From positions 1,747,345 through 1,811,344 of the forward strand of contig MU004237.1 of assembly GCA_010405405.1 (NCBI GenBank): a DNA stretch of 64,000 nucleotides. The letters run 5' to 3'. The stretch comes from Microthyrium microscopicum (lineage: Eukaryota > Ascomycota > Dothideomycetes > Microthyriales > Microthyriaceae). The position numbers and the translations under genes are program-made. Below, in pieces: positions 44,347-56,266 of the stretch (positions are counted from its first letter, which is position 1; every line of letters begins with the position of its first letter). The notes beneath the pieces were generated by a model. The model did no database searches, was not told the origin of the DNA, and worked only from the letters and a program-made list of their open reading frames with translations.

Positions 44347-45483
44347 ATGACCAAATCAATACTCATAACCGGCGCCACCGGCCGACAAGGTGGCAGTCTC
44401 ATCAAAACCCTCCTCGCATCTCCCGAATCTTCCAACTTCACCCTCATCGCGCTGACCAGAAACGCCCAATCATCCACCGCTGTAAAATTGAAAGAAAAGG
44501 GTGTCACAATACTCCAAGGAGACCTCAGTGATGTGCCTGCAATTTTCAAAAGCCCAGAAATCACCAGCCAAAAGCTATGGGGCGTGTTCAGTGTCCAGGT
44601 CTAAGCAGCTAGGATATTTTAGTCATCAAGAAACTGACTGGGTGTAGAATCCTGGGATTAGAGCCTCTGCGACTATCGTTGAGCGTCAGCAGGGGAAGGC
44701 GTTGATTGATTGTGCTGTGAAGGCTGGTAAGAGGTAGCCTCCTGCGAGTTCAGGACGTGGCATAGATGAATGGGGCGTTCTATGCCATCAGTTCCGTGCT
44801 CTTGACGCACTATCCAACAAACGATATTCAAACAACGCTTACATATCTCAGGAGTCCAATTCTTCATCTACGCCTCCGTAGACCGCGGCGGCACACAATC
44901 AGCCCACACGCCAACACCCGTAGCGCAATTCAGCAGTAAACACGACATAGAGCAACATCTCATGTCGCACACTGGCGCCATGAAATATGTTATCCTACGA
45001 CCTACGACATTCATGGAAGTCAGTGATCCCCATTCCCCTTCTTTCTTACCACTCCGCTAAAGAGATCTCTAGAATTTGACACCAGATATAAAAGGCACAA
45101 CATGGTCCTCAGCCTACAAACACATAATGAAAACCAAGCCAATACACTTAATATCAACCCACGACATCGGCCGTGTAGCTGGCACGATCTTTTTAGATCC
45201 TGAGAAATATGCCAATACTGCGATATCTCTGGTTGGAGATAAGTTGACGTTTGCGCAAGCAGATGCAATTTTCAAGGAGAAAACGGGAACGAATATGAAA
45301 GTTATGGGAATCGTGCCGTTCAGTCTGGTTATGCTAGGCTTGAGTGAGTTGAGGACTATGTTCAAGTGGTTTCCGGCGAATCCGGAGGGACTTGATGTGG
45401 GTAGGTGTAGAGAGGAGTGGGGACTTATGAGTTGGGGAGAGTGGGTGGAGAGGGAGAGTGGGTTTAAGATGGTTGGGGATTGA
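44347..45483 (+). CDS. NmrA-like family NAD(P)-binding protein
   Basis: Atypical short-chain dehydrogenase fold, usually a redox sensor or reductase. Exons 44347-44598, 44648-44726, 44852-45018, 45073-45483, total 302 residues with frame kept. Nucleotide loop TGATGRQGG at residues 8-16, then LIALTRNAQSSTAVKLKEKG, VTILQGDLSD, KLWGVFSVQ; exon 2 gives RQQGKALIDCAVKAG, exon 3 VQFFIYASVDRGG and MKYVILRPTTFME, exon 4 ISTHDIGRVAGTIFLDPEKY. This is the standard NmrA order. The 125-nt intron between exons 2 and 3 is longer than its neighbours. Substrate or partner unknown. Confidence 0.9.
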
Positions 45484-45868
45484 GTCCTGTAGTGGTTGAG
45501 AGGAGAAGAAGTTAAAATGATAGAGAGAGGGAGAGTAAGGGCGATACGTCTGTCTTGTGGCTGTACACCTGGGCAATTATAATCTCGGACATCGTCGTTT
45601 TGAGCATCCTGGTATGAGTATAACATGCATCTCCATGCTTGTCCTTTCTTGAAGTGTGAGCACTGAATGATTTGGAGAAACTCTCATGTACAGTTCAAGC
45701 ATCCATGATCCTACTGGTCAAAGTGGATTAAGCAAGTGTCACTGAACGCTTGCGTCACTCGAGGAAAGATTTTGGAGAATATGATCATTGGTCCGTTGAG
45801 TTCGCCAATATAACACATCCTTGCAGTAGCCAAAATGATCGACGATCTAGAAATAAGTCACGACATCT
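45484..45868. other. Intergenic
   Basis: No gene seen; 3' flank of the NmrA-like gene. Confidence 0.4.
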
Positions 45869-46849
45869 TCACCTCAATCTCATATGATACTTCCACATGT
45901 GAGCAAACGAACTATTCAAAACTCTTCGGTCTCGCATCGTCTTCATCTTCTTGGCCTTGAGAATAGCAAGCATCTCTATAGCATCCTGTAATCTGCAAAG
46001 ACACAATACTAATTTCCCCAGCGTCTCACGGATCTGAAGTTGAGAAAGCGTTGAAGTTAAGCATTCCACTAGGTTTAGCAACGAAGTTTAAATCGCACCA
46101 ACCTTCTCGGATTCGCCGACCTCATAGTTCAACAGGTACAATCCGAATGCGATTTAGCACGATACTTACCTAGTCCAGCAAACACAGCGATCAAAGTTAA
46201 AAAGATTTGAGATCTAAACACCTTGGCGACGGGACTAACCTTAAGTATATGCTAGGCAAGGGGTCAAAGATTAGAGGCCAGATACCAAAAGATGTGCATC
46301 ATGAGAATCATGGCATTGTTATTCCACTCGCAATTCCCATACCTGTCACGAAACATCGCCATGATACCCCGGTAGATGATGGACCACGTTTATCGCGAAG
46401 TTACTAAAAGCGCGTGATTCGTGAAAAAAGGGTCGATGACGTAGAATAGTTTGGGTTGTTGAAAAAGCAAAGATGACGGTTTGCCATTCCAACCTGTTGG
46501 ATCCGGGACCAGGGTCCAAAAGAGGGTGGAACAAGACCAATCAGGAATAAACTATTTGTATGCCACGCGATTTGAGGTTTCCAAGAGGAAGATGTCAAAG
46601 ATATTTACTTGCAGAGTCGAAGCCAACCTCACACGTGTTAGAGATTCGATGGTGGCTTGCACCAAGTCAACCAAAGATTGGATGATGTGGTATTCCAAAT
46701 GGCGATACTGCTGGGCCGTTGGATAGCAGCACGAAAGAAAAGGCACGATAGGACACGAAGACATCTGACCGTCGAACTTTGGGAAATTGCTTTCCGGGTT
46801 TGACGAGGCGACGAACGAGATGGGAAATGATTGACATTGCAGACGGCAT
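45869..46849 (-). CDS. Possible multi-exon gene, structure unresolved
   Basis: Several protein-like pieces lie in order on the minus strand but were not joined with confidence: RHLEYHIIQSLVDLVQATIE (about 46700-46640), a hydrophobic SQIFLTLIAVFAGLG (about 46208-46165), AFGLYLLNYEVGESEK, then after an intron ending CTTCAG, IRETLGKLVLCLCRLQDAIE and LAILKAKKMKTMRDRR to a stop at 45869. Suggests a helical protein with one membrane segment. May be a real gene with many small exons or a decayed one. No family recognised. Confidence 0.3.
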
Positions 46850-49124
46850 TTGGCGAAGATGTATGGCAGGGTGCTCTTAGAGACCGTGGGGATATGATTT
46901 TAAGAGGACAAAGGGTTAGGAGTAGAGCGTAAGCAGCTTAGCAGTGCTTAGAAAGGGCGGTTAAGGGACAAAGTGCCAGGCCTTGAGGACGAGTGAGGTG
47001 GGCATGGACTTGTTGTCGATGCTAAAACCATGATGAATCCGCATCGAGGAATTGGCCTGAGATCTGGATTTGAGTCTGGACCTCTGCACCAAATATGTTG
47101 GCAGTTTGCTGGGGTATCCCTGTTTACCATGCCGTTCGAGCTTGGACCCCAACTAGGTAGATGCAAATTTGGAAAATGCTGGCGCCGCTTCCAACTGCAG
47201 GGTCGAAAAGGGACCCTTTCCAAGACTCTTCGCTGTCGCAACCCACGACGATATCGTCAACAGCGGTTTTGGAAGATGCTACCGTTATGCACACTAGTAA
47301 TGCATCCAGCCGCGATATCAACCCGTCCCAAGCTATCCGAGGCAACGCGCTGGTCTAAACTCCACGTTTGACCTGGCTGTTGTGGTGTCCACCAACTCAG
47401 CACCAACAAATGTCTCATGTCAGGGTCTCAACGTGGCATGCGCCTCTGACATCACCACTTTGAAAACCACCTCCACCAACCAAACTCCTTTCAACCGTGC
47501 CCAAAGCTCGCACAGCCGCTGAAAATACTGACTCTTCGGTCAGCTCTGTGTTGATCACAACAAATTTAACCACCACAGAGATAATTTTGGTTCGTTGATG
47601 TGTTATGATCGATCGTTTAGGAATTGCTGAAATGCAATCATTTACCCTGACGAAAGACCTATGACATCAGGGAACTGACAGAGCCTGCAGAAAAGCGCAC
47701 AAAAGTTGATGGGCAAAATTAAGCGATGAAATTCCCTGCCGTACCCAGAAAGTAGTTCCCGCAGAAAATGCATGCAATTCTGACTGGGTTGGCAGGGGTT
47801 TTGGTGTGCAGAAGTCCCATTTCCTTGGTTTTGGGGTGCTATGCGCTGCCCTGAATCTCGATCGATTGCTAGCATCACGATTTCTGCAACTATCAACCGT
47901 GAGAAATCGGATGTGGTGCTAATCGCAATATGCAATCACTCTGAAGGTATCATTGTACGAGCGTATTCTAGGTCTTGCCGAGTTTATTCTCTGACTTGTT
48001 TGCGAGTATTGTGATATATGGGCGAGTAATAATGAAAGGGGCCTGTTTTGTTGCAATTGTTCGCTTGAGCTTTGGTGTTGTACAAATGGCTCTTGGCTCC
48101 ATATTTAAGGTTTGTCCGTTATTCTTCGGGATTGGGTAGCGGCTCTTTAGGCTGTGTTGGCTGTGGGCTGAATTGTTCGCGTTTACGCTATTTCTTGTCA
48201 GCAAGGGAGCTAGAGACTGCGGCATTGCGGCAAGCCAACTACATTTTTTGGAAGGTAGTAAGGTACACAGTCGGTTGTGTGCGTTGGGTCAGGGTGTTGA
48301 ATTTCCAAGGGGCTTTGTTTGCCAGGGAATAACAATGCATAAGGAGTGGGTTCACGGGTGGATTGATTTTTATGGCAATTGGAGGGATTGACATAATTCG
48401 CATAGTCGGGGACAGTCGCGGTACAGTAGGGAATGTAGGGTAGGCTCTTCGTGGGAAAATCATGGCAGGTTTCGTGAAATGATAGACTGCTAATTTAGAG
48501 TTGAATCTCGATCTCGATCAAAAAGTCGTAGTTTCCCAACAAGGGTTCTTTCTTCAAATACAACAGTGTGCCTGCCTTTTCAGCCTGCTTCGCTCCTTCT
48601 CTCCCTTTTCTCAAGAACGTACTTTCCCAACTTATCAAGTGCTCCTTCCTTGGACCTGGTCTCTCTGGAATCTCAACTCTTTCGCACTCCTAAACCTACA
48701 ACACCATCACCACCATCATAACTCCTATCGCACAACCAGAGTCATTGTTCTACTTGTTCTCCCTATCTCCGCGGCTCCAAACTATATCGGCCTTAACCAT
48801 ACGTTGAAATTGCACTTGGTAGTTTGAATGAATTATTGATTCCTTCTCAAGCCTCATCATCATTGATCTCAGCTACTTTCGCTCTGTGCAATTTGGATGC
48901 TTTTCAAACTTTGCGCCAAAATCAACCAATTCTCTATCAACAACCAATTCCAGTGCAAAAGTGCATTTGCCCATTCTGAGCCCACCTCCGGCCTCTCCGT
49001 GTAACTGGAAACATTCCCAAGCGCTGTCTTGCACCTGCATTGGCCTACTACAAAGTCTCCGCTTTTTCCCCTCAGCTGACTTTTGATTGCTCAAAATCCG
49101 CTCCTCTGCAAAAATCCCTTCAAA
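46850..49124. other. 2.3-kb region upstream of the C2H2 gene
   Basis: No gene supported; ORFs of 65-113 codons at 46.9-47.4 kb overlap one another in several frames and have no motif. From about 48540 the DNA is pyrimidine rich, consistent with a long leader or promoter of the zinc-finger gene. Confidence 0.4.
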
Positions 49125-49922
49125 ATGCCAGACTCTCGCATGGCCCTAGACACCATCCTCACCCCGCGCCCTGAAGAATTCCTCGCTGATCATTTCCCAT
49201 CAAAACAAGCTACTCTTCCAATTAGGCCCAGTATGCATCGTTCTGGCACTCCTAGTTTAGATCCCTGGAATCTGCCATATCCTCTCACAATTCGGTCGCA
49301 ATCAACGTATTCCAGCTACTCTGTCTACTCCAATACATCAGGCCACTCCAGCTCTTCATCTCAAGATTTAGCCCACGCACAATTACACAACCCTGGACTA
49401 TCGAGAAGTGATTCTTCTGACTCCGGCATCTCCAATGGACTTTCACCAATAACGCCAGAGTCGTCAAACGAGATGCTTAGTACTTCTCCAATATCCGGCT
49501 TTTCCGCGCCCGCGCGCTGCGATGAAATCGCCGCTGGTTTTGCTCTTGCAGGCATGAGAAATATGGTTCCAGCCGCAACTCCTGCATCAACCTACTCCAC
49601 TTCACCAGTCCTTCTTCCACTTGCCGACCCACTAGATCGCAGCACCTCACCACGCACTCCCCGCGATATCAATGGCAACCGGTTATACCCATGCCCGCTT
49701 GCAAACGTCTATCGGTGCGACCAGCACTTCAGCACATCTGGCCACGCCCGGCGGCACTCTCGCATACACACTGGTGAGCGCTCATCCGAATGCCCCGAAT
49801 GCGGACAGCGATTCTCTCGTCAAGACAACATGCAACAACATAGAAGGACACATCGCAATGGACGCGATGGCAGCAAACGAAGCAAAACCAGCAGCAAATC
49901 TGAACGCCGTGTAGCCGCCTAG
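49125..49922 (+). CDS. C2H2 zinc-finger transcription factor (Nrg1-like two-finger type)
   Basis: Intronless, 265 residues; ATG 49125 is the first ATG of the frame. Residues 40-180 are Ser/Thr/Pro rich with no fold. Two C-terminal fingers: finger 1 C190-x7-C198, FSTSGHARRHSRIHTGE (His 207/211/215), finger 2 C223-x2-C226, RFSRQDNMQQHRRTH (His 239/243). The TSGH-ARH-RIHTGE followed by RFSR-DN-QH-RTH pattern matches Nrg1/Rgm1-type repressors of yeast, which act in glucose repression and stress. The first finger has a widened Cys spacing. C-terminus basic (KRSKTSSKSERR). Expected nuclear; targets unknown. Confidence 0.85.
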   Translation: MPDSRMALDTILTPRPEEFLADHFPSKQATLPIRPSMHRSGTPSLDPWNLPYPLTIRSQSTYSSYSVYSNTSGHSSSSSQDLAHAQLHNPGLSRSDSSDSGISNGLSPITPESSNEMLSTSPISGFSAPARCDEIAAGFALAGMRNMVPAATPASTYSTSPVLLPLADPLDRSTSPRTPRDINGNRLYPCPLANVYRCDQHFSTSGHARRHSRIHTGERSSECPECGQRFSRQDNMQQHRRTHRNGRDGSKRSKTSSKSERRVAA

Positions 49923-50324
49923 ACGCTAGACGTCTTTTGCCTCCGCTTCTCAACTTTTTATTTTTAATAACGACTACGGCATATTTTGTTTACGGCGCTC
50001 CAAATATTATGAGCCGGTGATACCCAATTATTGCAGCACACGATTCACGCCTCAAAGCTAGTTTATAGCTTTATAAAGGCCAAACTGGGATATCGTGTCA
50101 GGCGTTTCTTTGAGCACTCTGGGAAATAGTGCTGATTAGCATTTGAAAAGCTTTTCGGTTTCCATTTTGGGAAACAAAAATCTTCTTGTATATGATTAAC
50201 AAACGCTTTTATGACAAATGTTATTACTCCTTCGTATTTATTTACGAAATCGCACACTCTGATCATTTTTTGCCGTGAATTTCATGTGATATCGTACTCA
50301 TTACATGATTTTCTTCTTCCGAGT
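49923..50324. other. Convergent 3' flanks
   Basis: AT-rich; between the zinc-finger gene and GPN1 ends. No gene seen. Confidence 0.45.
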
Positions 50325-51518
50325 CTATCCTATATTACTCGACTGTAGATACTTGACAAAGCTCATATCCTTCGAAGTATCCATCTCATCCTCCCCCAAC
50401 GCCTGCTGATACCGTCTCGACATATCATTGTCCTTATCGCTACCATCATCTTCATCACTATTATCGTCCTCCTCTTCAGCCTCACTAACAGTCTCCGCCT
50501 CGTCCTTCTTCCGTCTGCCTCCACCGCCCTTGACATTCATATCCGCCATCATCTTGCCCAACTCCTTCTCCTTAATCTTCGCCTTCAACTTATCCCGCTC
50601 GCCCTTGCGTCTCTCCAGCTCCGGCCGATAATCCTTCTCAAACTCCACCGCCTTCTCCTGCACCGCCTCAAAGAACTCATCCACACCCTGGCCCGTCAAC
50701 GCACTCACGCCCACCACACTCAAGTGTTTGTAGAATTCATCGAGTACTAGACTCATGGAATGTAGCAAACTGCCCATATATCCAGATCCTTGTGTCGCAA
50801 AACCACCCTCTTCGCCCTTCCCCTCCTCTTCCTCGCGCAGCGCAGCCTGGAATGCTTCGAAATCCGTCATCCATTCTTTTGCGAAAGAGACGTCTGTGGC
50901 ATCGGCTTTGTTCAGGACGAGTATCATGGGTAGTTTCGTCTTGTAGAGAATACTGCATGCGTACAGCATATTACTCATAAACGTGCTTGTGCTAGTCGAT
51001 CTTGGCGTATCGATGATATACGCAATAACCGTCCTGAACGAACTCGCCAAACTGCCCAGTATAATATCCCCTGACGCAGACCACACAAAAACCTCAATCT
51101 GGCCCGGTGTGTCTACGATGATATGTTCTATCGGTGCCACCTTACCTTCCCCATCCTCCTTACCCTCTTTACCACCGTCATCACCACCTTTTGTCCGTTT
51201 CTCCAAAATATTCACCACCTGATCAACCTTCGTCGCAAACAAATTCAAACTCGTCAATATCCCACCATTCGGCCCTAGCTTGTATTGCGCCATGACTTCT
51301 TGGTAGTTTACGGAATCGCGTATGTCGATGTTGGATTGGAAGGGGACTTTGGTGACGGCCGGGTCGAGGTTTATTACGTAGGGGGGTTTGGATTGCGCGT
51401 GTAGGTGGGCGTTTATGCGCTGCATGAATGTGGTTTTGCCGGATCCGGCCATGCCGACGCAGACGATGGCGATGGGGTCGTTGGTGGTGGGTTTGGGTGT
51501 GGATGCGGGTTCGGCCAT
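50325..51518 (-). CDS. NPA3: GPN-loop GTPase 1 (Npa3/XAB1), RNA polymerase II assembly and import
   Basis: Cytosolic GTPase needed for nuclear import and assembly of RNA polymerase II. Intronless, 397 residues. G1 loop GMAGSGKTT (22-30), [20 protein letters not shown], the defining GPN motif in [16 protein letters not shown] (82-84), G3 [31 protein letters not shown] and G4 [10 protein letters not shown]. An insert of Gly/Lys/Glu residues ([17 protein letters not shown]) lies before G3. The acidic, coiled C-terminal tail ([20 protein letters not shown]) and final [10 protein letters not shown] are typical. Confidence 0.96.
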   Translation of the reverse strand: MAEPASTPKPTTNDPIAIVCVGMAGSGKTTFMQRINAHLHAQSKPPYVINLDPAVTKVPFQSNIDIRDSVNYQEVMAQYKLGPNGGILTSLNLFATKVDQVVNILEKRTKGGDDGGKEGKEDGEGKVAPIEHIIVDTPGQIEVFVWSASGDIILGSLASSFRTVIAYIIDTPRSTSTSTFMSNMLYACSILYKTKLPMILVLNKADATDVSFAKEWMTDFEAFQAALREEEEGKGEEGGFATQGSGYMGSLLHSMSLVLDEFYKHLSVVGVSALTGQGVDEFFEAVQEKAVEFEKDYRPELERRKGERDKLKAKIKEKELGKMMADMNVKGGGGRRKKDEAETVSEAEEEDDNSDEDDGSDKDNDMSRRYQQALGEDEMDTSKDMSFVKYLQSSNIG

Positions 51519-52359
51519 TGTGATGGTTGGGAGGGTGTTGAGGATGGTGGTGGTTGTGGTGTTGTGGTCGTGGTCATCCGAGGCGGGGGTGATTGCGGTT
51601 GATGAGAAGTTTGTGAGAGTGAGGGTTTGATGGTTGGGGGAGTTTTATGACAGGACCTTTCGCTAGGGCTTCAGACGGCGAGAAAAGGTTGGGAAGTTGG
51701 TGATGGACAAGATGCAGATGTCCAGGACAGCGAAGAGCAGAGGTCACTTTCGTCGACGTTAGGAAATTTTGATGCGACATTTTGATTGGTCAGGACTGGT
51801 GGGGTGTTGTGGGTGACAAGGCTGAATTCGAACTATCAGGCTGAACTCCACACGCTCTGTATTTGCTGTAGAGGTGGTGACAGGTTGACGTCTTACCCAA
51901 TGCCGATTCGAGCCGCCTCCCAATTGAAAGAGGCGGTGAGAGCCACCAGCATTGATGGGAGCGTCTTGGTAGCGAGAAATCCAAGCCTATAAGCTTCTTG
52001 GCTACGAAACAACAAGTAACTTTCCTCGATGTAAGAGTAGTGTATAAACTGTGTCATATTAGTAATTACAAGACAATTCATTTTAGATAAAGATGTAATT
52101 GATCTCGAAGTAGTCCGGGCAGTATATACAAGGACAAGGCTTCCTGCATAAGATTCCAGTATTTTGGGCTTGTGTCGAAAGTTGATGATCAAGGCCCTCA
52201 ATTACGGGTTGGTGTACCAAAAGACAAACCAAACCGTCGTCGTCTTCACGCTTATTCTAACTTGCGAAGAGCCATTATCGCCTGTCGACATTTCAACCTG
52301 CTCCCAATACTCTCACTTTGAGTTTCCCAAACTTTCCAAATAGCGTCTTCTGTCGCTGT
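51519..52359. other. Intergenic
   Basis: GPN1 promoter side and 3' flank of 2EXR gene C. ORFs here have no support. Confidence 0.4.
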
Positions 52360-53421
52360 CTATACTTGTCCCAAATCTAGTTCCTCTTCTGAGATCTGTT
52401 TTGCTTCGAAAACCGAGTCTGTCTTGGAGCTATGTATAGCATCTGTATCCTCCAAGCTCTGCCATAGCACTTTTCCCTCTGGCTGGACTTCGCGGCCGGT
52501 CACGAGTTCGCATGGTATATGGGTCTGTTGCATGTTGATCGTCATATCCACGCATGCCACGAGGGGAAGGCCAATCCAGACTTCTGTTCGGAAACTCCAC
52601 GCTATAGGAACACCTACTAGCATATGCCGTCGGAAAAGCTCCGCCTGGATGTTCTTCATCCAAAACCGTTGAAACTTGAAATTTGGTGGTTTTGTACTAT
52701 CACATGGATGGCCAAATTGCAAAGGCTCATATGTTTCGTCTCCGCCAGACGACTTAAAATTTTTAAGCGCAATTCCCCCAGCATCAGGGTACCAGTCGTC
52801 GTAGGCGCGTTGAAATGCGCTACTAGGTTCATTGTAACCAAAATCTGGAACACAAATTGGCAATCGGAACTCGCATATCAGTGAATGAATTGCAAGAGTT
52901 TCGCTGAGGTGTGCAATCACGCCTAGACTGTTGTCGCACTTTGTCATTTCCTGGCTTTGGATGTCTGAGTAGGTACAGGGCCAGTAGCTAATAGCTCTAA
53001 CCGTACGAAGCGATGGGAATTGTTGGAGTATAGCTGCAACAGATACCGGAAGTGCTGATGGATACACCATCCAGAGGAAGTGTTTGATGTAGTTTGCTTG
53101 ACGGGTCGACAGCAAGCAACAATCTCCAGACCAGCCGTGGAGTCTTATTAAGAATGAGTTCTCGCCATAGAGGACCTCTTCTGCTTCCCCCTTAAGCTTC
53201 TTGCACGTACGCAGAATTTGAGGAAATAGACCTGAGGTTTCGCGATGTATATGGATACAGGCTTTGAATTCTGTGCCTTTGGACCAATCGGGCTGAGTTT
53301 TAATTATAGGTGTATTCGAGTGCTGTCTTTTGCTAGGAAGAACCAGGAGCTCCCTATAGATCATCACTCGAAGCTCTGGAGGAAGCCCGCCGAAAGATAT
53401 GGTGGTGTCACTGCTGGACAT
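52360..53421 (-). CDS. 2EXR-domain family protein C
   Basis: Intronless, 353 residues from ATG 53421 (upstream frame lacks an ATG). 2EXR motif GGLPPELRVMIYRELLVL (11-28); LFPQILRTCKKLKGEAEEVL with YGENSFLI; FPSLRTVRAISYWPC. C-terminal signature FKFQRFWMKNIQAEL, LVGVPIAWSFRTEV, MTINMQQTHIPCELV, then KVLWQSLED and an acidic end. Same family as A, B, D and E. Confidence 0.82.
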   Translation of the reverse strand: MSSSDTTISFGGLPPELRVMIYRELLVLPSKRQHSNTPIIKTQPDWSKGTEFKACIHIHRETSGLFPQILRTCKKLKGEAEEVLYGENSFLIRLHGWSGDCCLLSTRQANYIKHFLWMVYPSALPVSVAAILQQFPSLRTVRAISYWPCTYSDIQSQEMTKCDNSLGVIAHLSETLAIHSLICEFRLPICVPDFGYNEPSSAFQRAYDDWYPDAGGIALKNFKSSGGDETYEPLQFGHPCDSTKPPNFKFQRFWMKNIQAELFRRHMLVGVPIAWSFRTEVWIGLPLVACVDMTINMQQTHIPCELVTGREVQPEGKVLWQSLEDTDAIHSSKTDSVFEAKQISEEELDLGQV

Positions 53422-53679
53422 GATGATGATTTCGACACTGAGAGTGTGCCGCTGAGGATGGGATGGCAAGGATAGTAAAATACCAGTGACAAATCTCTGG
53501 TTTGGTGCTGTGTGAAGTGGAAGAAGAATCAAGTCCTCTGATGGAAGCTTATGGAAGAAGCCGGTGTGCGATGAAGATGCTAAGGCAAGTACGCACGTGG
53601 CTAGACATGGCAACAACCTATCACAGAGGTCGATTGTGACTGCCTCTTTCTAAATTTCTGAAGGCTTGTCTGGGGCGTG
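53422..53679. other. Upstream region of 2EXR gene C
   Basis: No gene; the open frame that crosses the ATG has no ATG of its own. Confidence 0.4.
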
Positions 53680-53894
53680 CCTGCCGTAGCACCGAGTCTA
53701 ATAATTGGCCTACTCCCATCAATGTCGATAACTCCTACCACTTCTTTGACTAGGATATGCTGTACCTGCCATTGTATCCGATAAGACCTCAGATTTCGAA
53801 CGCCTCTTATGGCAAATAGAGCACTCGAAAACAAATTTAATGGAATTCAGACAACGTGGTGAATAGGAGCGCGCCCTTCATTTTGCCATGCCGC
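53680..53894. mobile_element. Worn MITE-like element related to the copies at 42.3 and 58.0 kb
   Basis: The right end GCGCGCCCTTCATTTTGCCATGCC (53869-53892) matches the family end; inside, AATAGAGCACTCGAAAAC and AATTGGCCTACTCCCATCAA match AATAAATGGCGTTCCCCCATCAA-type and GATAAAGCACTCGAAA stretches of the 58.0-kb copy. The left end is degenerate. Confidence 0.45.
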
Positions 53895-54670
53895 TCGCGT
53901 GTCATCCAGGTGATTTAATATAGCATGGCGGCCTAGTAGATTCGACCTTGACTACCTACCTATCAAAGTAACAAGCTTCAGGCATCACCTTAAATCATAG
54001 TCGATACTAACGGATACGTTATTTAAGCCAACAGGGTATAGATATCAAAGAAATCAACTTTAAAATCAAGAATGTCACGATCCTTAGGTCAGAAACATAA
54101 GAATTGATTGTAACGAGCTACAGAACTTAGAGCAAGCAGATAATTAGAATGTATTCTAGCATCTACGAACAGGAGAGAGTCCGAATTTTAGGTACGGAAT
54201 CCCTTATATTTCCAATACCACTTTTGTACCTTCCCATACCTTTACAAGTCTGGCAAATTGTCATGCCTTCAGGCCGGACAGGTTCGCGCGCAACACCTCA
54301 GCAATACAGTGATCCATCGGCCACAATCACATCATGTAATCTTAGCTTGCGAGGACTGGCGGGTTCCTATTTGTACAAGCAGTAGGGGAGCAAGCAAGGC
54401 CGGTAGCTACTCGGCGGATTATGATTCGATACCTGCCACAAGGGCCAGCTCCAGGTATACGCCCCACTGACCCAGGATCTTCCTGTGCCTTTGCTATCGT
54501 TGATGTTCAATATTCTTGAGTCATGTCACTACCTATTGTGGCTATGTCTGGCATCTGCACATTTGCAGCCTAAAAGCTGCAGATAGCTCTACTACAGAAA
54601 TACTGGGAAGTACTCGATTATTCATTTGAAGGCACTAGACTGTTCCATGATGGTCCGCCAGCCCCAATAA
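53895..54670. other. Intergenic
   Basis: Nothing recognised. Confidence 0.4.
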
Positions 54671-55732
54671 ATGTTCAAGCTTGTGAAAGTTTCACTTCCT
54701 AGAATTAATCACCGCAAAACGCCATTTATAACTTCAGCCGATTGGAGTGCCATGCCACTGTCAGCTATTCGCCGTCGCGCTCCTCGAGTGTCTGAAGCAA
54801 CTCAAGCCGATACAAACAATGTTGAGAGTGAGACTACTAACATGGGGTCTGACAATGTTTGTGAGTCCCTGTGATGTTAGATACCGGATACTAAGCTTCT
54901 GAGCACAGGAGGCTAAAAGCCATGCCAACATCACCTCGAGTAGCCAACATGTGCCCATATCTACGATGGCAACACAGCTCCCAAGCGAAGCATTGTCAAA
55001 TCCCCCAGAGACGGTATCACTGTGCTTTTATGATGCAGCTATGAAACGCAAGGAGAAAGCAATTACCGAAGAGCAGTACCTGCAAGCTATTGCAGCACAT
55101 TGTTCTGGAGTACGTCATGGAAAGAACCGGCTTTGCAATAGCGACAGCTCAGATTTTCTTATCTCTGAAGATAAGTATAACAACTTCCTCAATCGCAGGC
55201 ATCATTTCGCCAAGAACGTAAGGGGCGAAGATCCTTTCGCGAGTAGTGTAGCACAATTTATAATGGACTACATCGAAGAGAAGGATAACCCGGTGCATGG
55301 TACACCCCCAAATCATTATGTGCACTGTCTCTAAGTACCTAGCTAACATCAGGTGGAACAGACATTCAACCAATACTAGAAGTTTTGAGAGCCTTTCGCG
55401 CCGACGATTACGTGGCTTTTACCGCTGGTCTCTGTAGAATGGACGAGACTTACTATAAGGATGATGAACGACCGGCCGGCGCGCCCAGGCTTAGCTTTGG
55501 CTTATGCTTCAGTCTTGCTACTGTGGCCATCGTACAAAGGAAGGTTGGAGTCTTGAAAGCAATACTACAATGTACCCGTAACGTGTGTGACGGAGACTTT
55601 GATCAAGAGTATAGGCTTTTGATGGAAAAGCCAGACACTAATCGCGAAATCCTGCGCGTGATTAACGAGGCTGGTTACAAGGGTTTATGGCCACCAGGCT
55701 ATAAACCTACAATCGTAGACCTCATCTGGTAA
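54671..55732 (+). CDS. Hypothetical protein, three exons
   Basis: Not recognised. Likely exons 54671-54860, 54904-55299 and 55353-55732, 321 residues. The last junction is well supported (donor GTACAC, branch GCTAAC, acceptor ATCAG; joins VHG to GTDIQPILEVLRAF). The first intron is less sure (donor GTGAGT, branch TACTAAG, acceptor TGAG); ATGs at 54671, 54752 or 54966 could be the start. Features: ERRR-like basic N-terminus (AIRRRAPRVSEATQ), helical KRKEKAITEEQYLQAIAAHC, FIMDYIEEKDNP, LCFSLATVAIVQRKVGVLKA and a Pro-rich end (GLWPPGYKPTIVDLIW). No signal peptide or membrane helix is clear. Confidence 0.5.
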
Positions 55733-56266
55733 GGTCAATACAGTATTTCTGCTTCACATCAATTAGCCAGTCGTTCAGAGAGCATTCGAGGACGACAGCA
55801 CCGGAGAATGGAGCATCTGCAAGACACATAAGGGGGAAAATAGCCGTATACAATATAAATACTAAATGATTTGACAACTATGACTTTGGAGATAAGGAAA
55901 GTTGTTCTAAGGAGACACCTATTGAGGACTAAATAAGTACTTAATATATCATAGTTTAAACAGCTACACATGGGATGCTCAAAGTTGCCCGAATTAAAAT
56001 GATATCGAATTATTAGAGACGGTGTACACAAGGAGGAAATCGAACATTGGGCAAAGCTAGTAATTTGATTTAATCAGAGACGCTGCGATAAGCTTTTGCG
56101 CCTATGGGATGGCGTATAACAAAAACAGAAGAGTCATGTATCACGCAACATAGGCGCAGGTCGAATACTGATTACCGACGAGATACGTTGCCTTTTCCAT
56201 TCTTCAGTCAACCCCTACTCTTTCAAGGCTTTTGCAGCTATCCCGTTTTCATCGCTTATCCAGGTC
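55733..56266. other. Intergenic
   Basis: AT-rich; no gene recognised. Confidence 0.4.

Noticed and set aside
47030-47371. 113-codon plus ORF
   Set aside because: Overlaps other-frame ORFs of similar length and has no protein-like pattern.
53422-53616. N-terminal extension of 2EXR gene C
   Set aside because: Begins at TTG; paralog starts align with ATG 53421.
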